Below are positions 57,188 to 64,000 of a stretch of DNA of 64,000 bases, in pieces; the first letter of the stretch is position 1; every line of letters starts with the position of its first letter. The notes beneath the pieces were generated by a model. The model saw nothing but the letters and a program-made list of their open reading frames with translations. It did not search any database and was not told where the DNA came from. The DNA is from Raffaelea ambrosiae. Lineage: Eukaryota > Ascomycota > Sordariomycetes > Ophiostomatales > Ophiostomataceae. Position numbers and translations under genes: made by a program. The stretch lies in NCBI GenBank assembly GCA_002778195.1, contig PCDI01000001.1:1400174-1464173 (forward strand), written 5' to 3'.

Positions 57188-60100
57188 CCTGACCTGTGAT
57201 GTGCGTTGGATGTAGCATTACAAACATGCAGGTGTGCCCTGTTGCAAAAGCATGGACCTCTCCTTTTGTCACTTTCTCCTTCATTCCAGGCTCTGCAAAA
57301 TCTTGGGACAAGACAAACGAGACAAAAGAGACAAAAGCGGCAAGGATGGGGACGGCACAAGGCTACGGGCCCGCCAAGGCCCCCCGGCAGCTTTGGATTT
57401 CTGATACACGAAACACGCAAGAAAGAGCAAAGAAGAAGAGTCCGTTCGTTCTTTGTTTCCATGGCTTGAAAGGAGACGGGACGTTTGACCTCTGTGGCTC
57501 TTGCGCGGTTCTTGCGGTTCCCCCTCCTCCGTTCTCGAACACGTTCAGTCGTAGATATAAACGTGGTGTATGCCAAGTACATGCACTCTTTAAGAATCAA
57601 TATCCCGATGCCCACCCAGAGAGCAGCCGATCTGCTTGAAAGAATAAAGAAAAAAAAGACTCTCTTTCCGTCTTTCTTTCTCTTTCTCTCTTCTTTCTTT
57701 GCACAGCCTCACTGTGGGCCGTATGGGCCGGTTCTTTTGGTCCGGAATGCACCTAGCCCGGACAGGTTGTATCCCCCTTCTGTCTTGATAAACCAGTTGG
57801 TCGTTTACCCATTGCACAAAGCAACTACGCATTTGTGACAACCGCCAAGCCATCTGGATTCGGGGGTTTCTCTCTCGGCGGTCTTGGCATCAAGGCACAG
57901 AACTGCGGTGCATGGAACACGTCGGACGAGAGACAAGAGCGTGCAGCGTAGAAAAGAAGACATGACAACACCACACCCAAAGAACACGCTGCCCCAAAGA
58001 AGAAGCTCGGACGGGATCTTTGGAACCGGCAGGTCGAAGAAGATTTCCAGACACGGATCCAGTGAGGCTGTGCACACGCTCACACACACTCTCTCTCTCT
58101 TGCATCCGTCTGGCCTGCCTTAGTTGCTCCGTTTTGTCCTATCGCGGCTGTTCTTTCTCTCTTTTCGACGCCCAAGTGGGCGTATGTTGCCCAGCAGGCA
58201 CATTCTTGGTGGAGGCGCTTGGCGTTATCAACGTATCTAAGCGTGTGCATGTGTGTTGGCCATTGGTATCATCGACAACGCAGACGGTCCCCCTCGCCCA
58301 TCCCTCACTTCCATGCAGACATCGGCTGTTCTAGGCAGAGAGGGACAGAGCAATGTGACAGAAATGATGGGAGGCAATCACAAGAGTGACGCATGCACCG
58401 AAAATCAGCATTTCCAACTTTTTGACCCATCTGGAGAGCCATCAAGCCTTTGATCACCACGTGATCGTCGAAGACAGAGACGTAGCCACGTGTGGCGGCG
58501 GAAGCCACTATCAGTGGTCAGTAAGCGCCCCCTAGAACCGAGACCGGAAACGCAGGCAAGAAAACAAAGACACAGGAAAGGCAGGCACGACTCTCATACG
58601 GAAAACAAGAATGACGTAGCACGCGCTGCCTCCGTGCACTGGCCAGCGCAATGACGAGCCAGCATACTATAGTAGCAAGTTATTACTCTGTGTCTGTCTC
58701 GTCTGTTTATTCTTTTCATTGTCGCCCACGCAGGGCCCCAAAGACCCCCTCTCTCTCCCACCCCCGGGGCCGGAAGTGGCGAGAAGGGTGGGAAGATACC
58801 TGGAGTGTCCCGTGCGTCCCGTCTTCCCCACCGCCGGTTTTCGGGACTGTCAGACGTGTTTCCTTCTTTTCTTCTTTTCTCTTTTTTCTTTTGTCTTGTT
58901 TCCTCCCGTCCCGGGTAGGTGCCATCTCCAACAAGTGTACGTTTCAACAACAGCCGAGGTCTAGGCCATGCTGGACCCTCTCCGTGTCTTGGCCCAGTCA
59001 CATAATGCCACACAACATATTTTGACAGGCAAAACACAGTGTGTGTCTTTTGCTGTTGCTCATGTGGCTTGTTGGCCGTTCAATGCACAGAAAAAGAAAA
59101 GAAAAAGAAAAAGAAAATGGCGCGTTGCCATTTGAAAACCCCAGCGGTTCCATAGAGATGACCGGGCAATTGGCCGGCAAAGCGCTTGATACCGTGTACC
59201 TCGTCTGCCCAGAACTGCACTGCCAGAATGCCATGGCTTCCAAGGCGCTTGGCGCAAGGGGGAAAACAACAAACAAAACATGCTACGAAGGCATGTGGTC
59301 TCATACGCATTCCTTGCCAATGCTATTGAGCGGCAAAGATGAAAAGAAGAAGGAAAGAGAATAAATCAAAGAAAATCAAAAGTCCAGGAGAATCAAACGA
59401 ACACAACAAAAATGCGTGTTGGTGCTTGGACCACCTCCTGGGGGTTACGCCATGTGTGTGTGTGTAGTGGTGGTGGTTCCTTTGGACAGCGGGTTTCTTG
59501 GCAGGGCCCTCCTCTCATTGTCAAGTCTTTGTCATTGCTCTGCAGAAACAGCTGTTGCGTTCTTGGTACAGCCTTTTCCCACCCCCACACTCCGAGGCGT
59601 TCTGTCCTCACGAGACTTTTTTCGCCAGAACGGGGGGCTTGTCTGCTGTTTGGGATGGAAGTGACACACAGAAAAGAGCAGGTTCATTTTTAACAGGTGC
59701 ACAATGTACGCACACGACAAAACCAAGAGCGCTTGTAGCTGCATGGGCTAAGCAGGGCGGCAAGACTGTATATGGGAAACCGTTGACAGAAAAGCTGTGG
59801 AGCCGCTGCTAACATACACACGTAGTAAGTACTCCTAGTAAGAAGGCAGATGCAAAAATGCGCCCATGATGTTGCATGTTGCACGTTTGCCCGGCCGCTG
59901 CCAAGGGATGCCCTTTCATACGAGCAGATATGCCCCCATAGAATTGGTTCACTTTGGTTCACTTTGGTTCACTGTGCATGGCAAACGGTTAGTTAAAAAA
60001 AAGGGGCCGCCAAAAGGATCGAAAACCCAAAAAAAGGCAAACAGCACTTGAAGAACCGCGGAGCCGCATCCCGGCCATCTTTTGTGTGCGCGTGCATACT

Positions 60101-60800
60101 TTCACGGCTGTGCTCGTACGCATCTTTTTCTTACCTGTTGTCTGTCTCGATGTCTTGCTTGTTTCTCTTGACCGCCGAGTTTCATTTTCGCTTTTTGCCT
60201 GTGTGTGGTCCCATGCAGTATGCCACTGTAGCTTTTTTTTTCTTTTGTGTTCCCATGCAACAGTTGCAGTTGACAGCAAACACACAATTCCATATCTGCC
60301 GATGACTCTGAGACAAGTTCAAAAAAATCCAAAAAATAAATAAAAAACCCACAGTATAAGCCACAACACACCAACCATTCAAATTTTTCTTTCTTGCACG
60401 AAAATCGTTCACTGCGTGCGACAGGATGCCGATCCAGATCCAGACAAAGAGTTGATGCGTGACCTCTGTCTGTGGCTGGCTTTGCTGTCTTGTATGCCCC
60501 CCACCATGGGCCTTTTCTTCTACTTCCCGTCTTGTCTTTGATTTTCTGCGTTGTTTGTTCTTTTTGATGTCCCCCGCCCCCTCCGTCTGCCTCGCATTGT
60601 GCCTTGCCGCATCATCGATGGATTCTCGTTTCCGCGCCTTCTCTTTTTTTCTTTGAACTCTGCAGTTTTTCCAGAGAGGGGAAAAAGGGCAAATGAGCCA
60701 CGTCACGTTCAGGATCGTTCTTGCGCCGGCACACTTGGGACGCTTCCATGATTTCCAATAGCACAGCCTTGGCGCCTTCCAGGGCGGGATGCCTCCTCTT

Positions 60801-60896
60801 TAGGAAAGTGGGAAAAGGCGTTGGGACACTGACTAGGAAAGAGGGGAAAGATGTTGGACTGAGTAGGAAAGAGGGTAAAGAAGTTGGGAGACTGGC
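60801..60896. repeat. degenerate 30-33 bp tandem repeat, three copies
   Basis: Three consecutive units beginning TAGGAAAG (60801, 60834, 60864). Each is followed by a G/A-rich block and GTTGG and ends near an ACTG word. Confidence 0.8.
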
Positions 60897-63800
60897 TAAT
60901 ATGAGCAACGAGGAAAAAAAAGAGGTTGGGGCTAGGACTGACTAGAGCACGACTGTGTTGGTGCTGCTCAAGGGAAGCAAGGAGGCCTTTTTTTCTTTTT
61001 TTGCACAGCCTTGCGCCAGTTGGAGGGGGCCAACCACTAACAGCGAAGAGAAGACGGCGACACAAAGACCTTTGGAACAACGCCACCACTCAAGTGGCAC
61101 ACACGCAGAGAGGATCAACCGATCGTCATGGAGATATGGGAAAGCTCTTTGGAATTCAATCTGATGGTGCAACTGCTACCGTACAGCTGTCCCCCAAGTT
61201 CGCCCATGCTCAGCCTCGGCAGGGGGGAGGGGGGCAATGATGCAAAAGTACTATGTATTTCTCTGTGCCGCGTAGTCTTGCCCCCCCTTTCTCCGGTAGT
61301 TGGCTGCCCCCTTTGGAAAGATACTATAATGTGCACCGGCCCAGGCGTACTCACTGTTCGAGAGAAGCGCGAGTCTCACACTATTGTGTGATGTTGACGC
61401 ATCTCGCGTAGATCGTTGCCTTTCTTCTTCTGCGCGTGCCTTGGACATGTCTGTTTTCTGCGCGAAGAACGATTCAGGTTTGTCTATGCCAAGAGGGCTG
61501 TGCAGAAAAGGAGATGAGAGGAAAAGAAAAAAAAGAGAGGAGAAAGCCAATACGCGCCAGGAGAACACGAACAGGAGAAGGGGCGCGCGGAGAAAAAAAA
61601 AATCAGGTGTCAATGAAGTCGCTCCTTCCTTTTCCCGAAATTGTCAGGATTCATGATAAGATGCGGTGGCTTCCTCTCTCTCCCAGTTTTGTGTCTTGGT
61701 CTTCTCGTACTACGTGGGCCCGCCTTTTTGTCGCACAACAGCACAAAGCCCAGCCAAAAAAGAACGTGTGCGTGATGGGCCATCTGGAGGCAGCCAGACA
61801 GAGCCTGCTTTACGAGCAGTACGGGGTGAAAAGGTGAAAACATCAACTAAATCAAACATGGAGAGACTGGCGATACTGGTTCGTTAGTTCGCGTGTCACT
61901 GCCCCAGCCCGTCGGGCTTGGGCTGTTCCTCTGGGATTCTTTAGTCCCCTTCTTTTCGGGGCTTGCTTCTTAGTGGTTTCGTTTTGGTCGTTTCGTTGGT
62001 GGACAGTGCACGAAACAGCCAAGGCCCTGGGCTCTTTTTTTTATTTTTTTCGTTCTGTTCAATCAGTGGAATGTACTTTTGTGTGGAGACAGTATGCAGC
62101 TGGTACATGCGTTTTCGGGTATCTTTGCCTCCCCTATCTTATCAGCTCTGGAGGTGTCCTGGAAGGAAATAAAAAAAGGAGGCAACCATGCCGAAACCGT
62201 AGCTTAGGCCGTCACTTGTACAGGCCCAAAGTTTTTGTGATTTGCCTGAAACCACCAAGCCAGCTGCTAGGCTAACATCTATGGCGTGTCTCCGTATTTT
62301 CATGACAGCCCCAAGCGCCTCCATCAGGAGTCACAGCCACCAGCCCCAAGCCCAAAGACCGCCTCGAAGTGTGAGCTGTCCCCTCAACTGGGGGAGGCCA
62401 ACAATAGTTGTGCAGGCAGCAAGGCAAGCAGACGAGGGCAGTGAACCATGCTCTGCCACTTGTTCAGCTGACTAGGTCATGCCGGGCCATCAAGCCTTGG
62501 GTCATCTCTCATCCTGTAAGGCCTGCCTTGTCTGTCAGTCTGGCAGTACACCCGTACTCGTACGCCTGCCAAGGAGGGGGCTTGATTGAGAGCATTGGGG
62601 GGGTTGCCTTTTGTGGCCAAACGAGAAAAAAAAAGAATAAACAACCAGCCAATCATTCGCCTCACCAGCTTGACGGGTACGTGCACGCGGGACCTGCTGG
62701 TTTGGTCGGTCTCGTTCCCTTTCCCCTGCAGCGTACCGCGGGAAAAGATATTCATAGCAGGAGGGAAGGAAGGGAGAGAGGCCTGGACCCTGGACACTGA
62801 TCCTTCCATGGTCGACTCTTTTGGGCCTGATGATCCTGCCATTGATACATTGGAGAGCACACGCCCGTATGCAAGAAGGCGCTCCCGGTCCTGCATCGAT
62901 CCCGTTGGTCGTCCCAGAGGGGCGAGCCAGAATTCTGTCTCGATCCAGAGCATCTGGAGAAAAGCATGCCACCCTAGAAGTAGGATACTACTAACTATGT
63001 ACTTTGTAGTTACCGAGGAGCTGCTCTCAGACTGTGACGCGTAGTCGATACCGCGCAGGCCGGGCGCTAGTTCGCAGCGGCAAGCGGTACTTGATACAGG
63101 GGGGGGGGGGAGGTGCGGCGTTTTACCCATCTTGAAAGGTCTCTGACTCCCAATTCACGTCTCAGTTTTTTGATTTTGATTTTATTTTGATTATTATTTT
63201 CATCATTTTTTTGATTTTATTCTTGCTTGGCAGGGTAGTACGCAGTGACTCCCAGCGTCTCTGGGCAAAAAAAAAAAAAAAAAAAAAGCAAGTCACGATT
63301 TCCTGGAGACAAGCAAATTTGCGCCAGCAAGAAGCATGGCTTGTTTTGTGTCTTGGCCTCATCTGAGCGAGGGCGGACTGCCAAGGGGAGGAGAGGGGTG
63401 CGGACATTGGATGTATCGTACTCGTACTCCAATAGCAAGGTAGGCATTAAGAGAGGAATCTCTTGCCCATAGTTAGGTCCTAGTTAGCTTACAAGCGACT
63501 AGGAGCGGAGGGCAGGCACGTTTGGAGGCACTTTCCTAATTCGCGTGCATTCTCCGCATGGCGTGCGCTGTTGGGTGGGGTTTATTTTTCTTGTGGTTGC
63601 TGGGGACGCCCTGTAATAACTTAGTCGTATTAGAAGTTAATACCGTGTGCACTGGAATACCAAGATCTAAATTACCACCATGCTTGTACCATACCGCAAC
63701 TACACACACCCCAAAAGGAAAAAAAAGGTTGCTCTCTGGCCGCCTTGGCCCTTTCTGGGGGTGGGCAGGTTGCGGGCGGGCGGCCACTTACATACTCGTC

Positions 63801-64000
63801 TCGTACGTACCCCCCTGGACCCACTTCCATGTTGTTTTGCGCCCAAGAGATTGAGAGATACTTAGTCCCGCTATGGTATTGCGCTATGCTTTTCAGGTAC
63901 CGATCATACTCTCCGTCTAGGCTCCTTCCTCGCCTCTCTTTTTGCTCACCCACCCCCTGGTCAATGCCAAGACTAGCAGTGATTGGCCCGGGTTTGCACA

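Larger units (their letters stand above)
54214..64000. other. 9.8 kb region without recognisable genes
   Basis: No frame in this stretch shows a known domain or protein-like codon use. The longest (minus, 54578-55369, 263 codons) has a composition that follows local base runs. Visible content: four TACATAGTA/TACTATGTA words (56451, 57140, 57179, 61249); an unresolved base n at 56607 in a G run; a degenerate 30-33 bp tandem repeat at 60801-60896; a 10-bp TGGTTCACTT repeat at 59945-59972; a TG run near 59455; a G run at 63101-63112; AT-rich sequence at 63165-63235; and an A21 run near 63270-63290. No tRNA or 5S rRNA was recognised. Confidence 0.55.

Noticed and set aside
50286..60780. A 15-mer (AGCACAGCCTTGGCG) shared between about 50286 and 60764
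   Set aside because: A few identical 15-mers are expected by chance in 64 kb, and the flanks do not align.
1..64000. CRISPR arrays, rRNA genes, intact transposons
   Set aside because: The tandem repeats are short and spacer-less, and no transposase, reverse transcriptase or terminal inverted repeat pair was found.

Overview
The window is nuclear DNA of a filamentous ascomycete, most likely a sordariomycete; I cannot name the genus. The evidence is short spliceosomal introns with GT..AG ends and CTAAC/CTGAC branch sites, GC-rich third codon positions, fungus-specific proteins (DASH subunit Duo1, Aim21, a SurE-TTL Pby1, Iks1) and long pyrimidine-rich leaders. I saw no bacterial, organellar, viral or intact transposon genes. 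Exon coordinates were worked out by hand from splice signals, reading frame and domain continuity.

Layout: a minus-strand gene runs off the left edge (1-103). RSC4 (minus, 1241-4100) and CKS1 (plus, 5133-5752) diverge from a shared 1 kb promoter. ERO1 (plus, 7548-9790) and USB1 (minus, 10282-11586) converge. A Ser-rich gene of unknown function (plus, about 15573-17886) has no initiator ATG that I can place with confidence. IKS1 kinase (plus, 19353-22387) is followed by a 3.9 kb gap and then a 54-residue Cys/His-rich small protein (26302-26466). A C2H2-like hypothetical gene (minus, 28471-29946) precedes a broken Zn2Cys6 regulator (31238-31975). AIM21 (plus, 36395-39606) converges on MCM10 (minus, 40269-43258). 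MCM10 diverges from RNH202 (plus, 44155-45705), which converges on DUO1 (minus, 45977-46891). DUO1 diverges from an uncharacterised gene (plus, 48098-49660). PBY1 (plus, 50902-54213) is the last gene. The final 9.8 kb holds only repeats and low-complexity sequence.

How the genes relate: several serve the cell cycle or DNA replication. These are CKS1 (Cdk subunit), MCM10 (replication initiation), RNH202 (RNase H2), DUO1 (kinetochore) and RSC4 (chromatin remodelling). Two divergent promoters carry tight clusters of ACGCGT, the MBF (MluI cell-cycle box) core: three copies in 32 bp between MCM10 and RNH202, and two in 17 bp between DUO1 and the unknown gene at 48098. That unknown protein also carries five full Cdk consensus sites. 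The remaining genes are housekeeping: ER oxidation (ERO1), U6 snRNA processing (USB1), actin patches (AIM21) and P-body or tRNA modification biology (PBY1).

The most unusual observations are: a 2.0 kb plus-strand stretch (14735-16754) without a single ATG, covering the leader and the first half of the Ser-rich gene; a 9-bp word (TACATAGTA) found at least nine times, always between genes; an IKS1 intron made of a 36-bp in-frame repeat that would give a tail-less kinase if retained; and two alternative in-frame signal peptides for ERO1.
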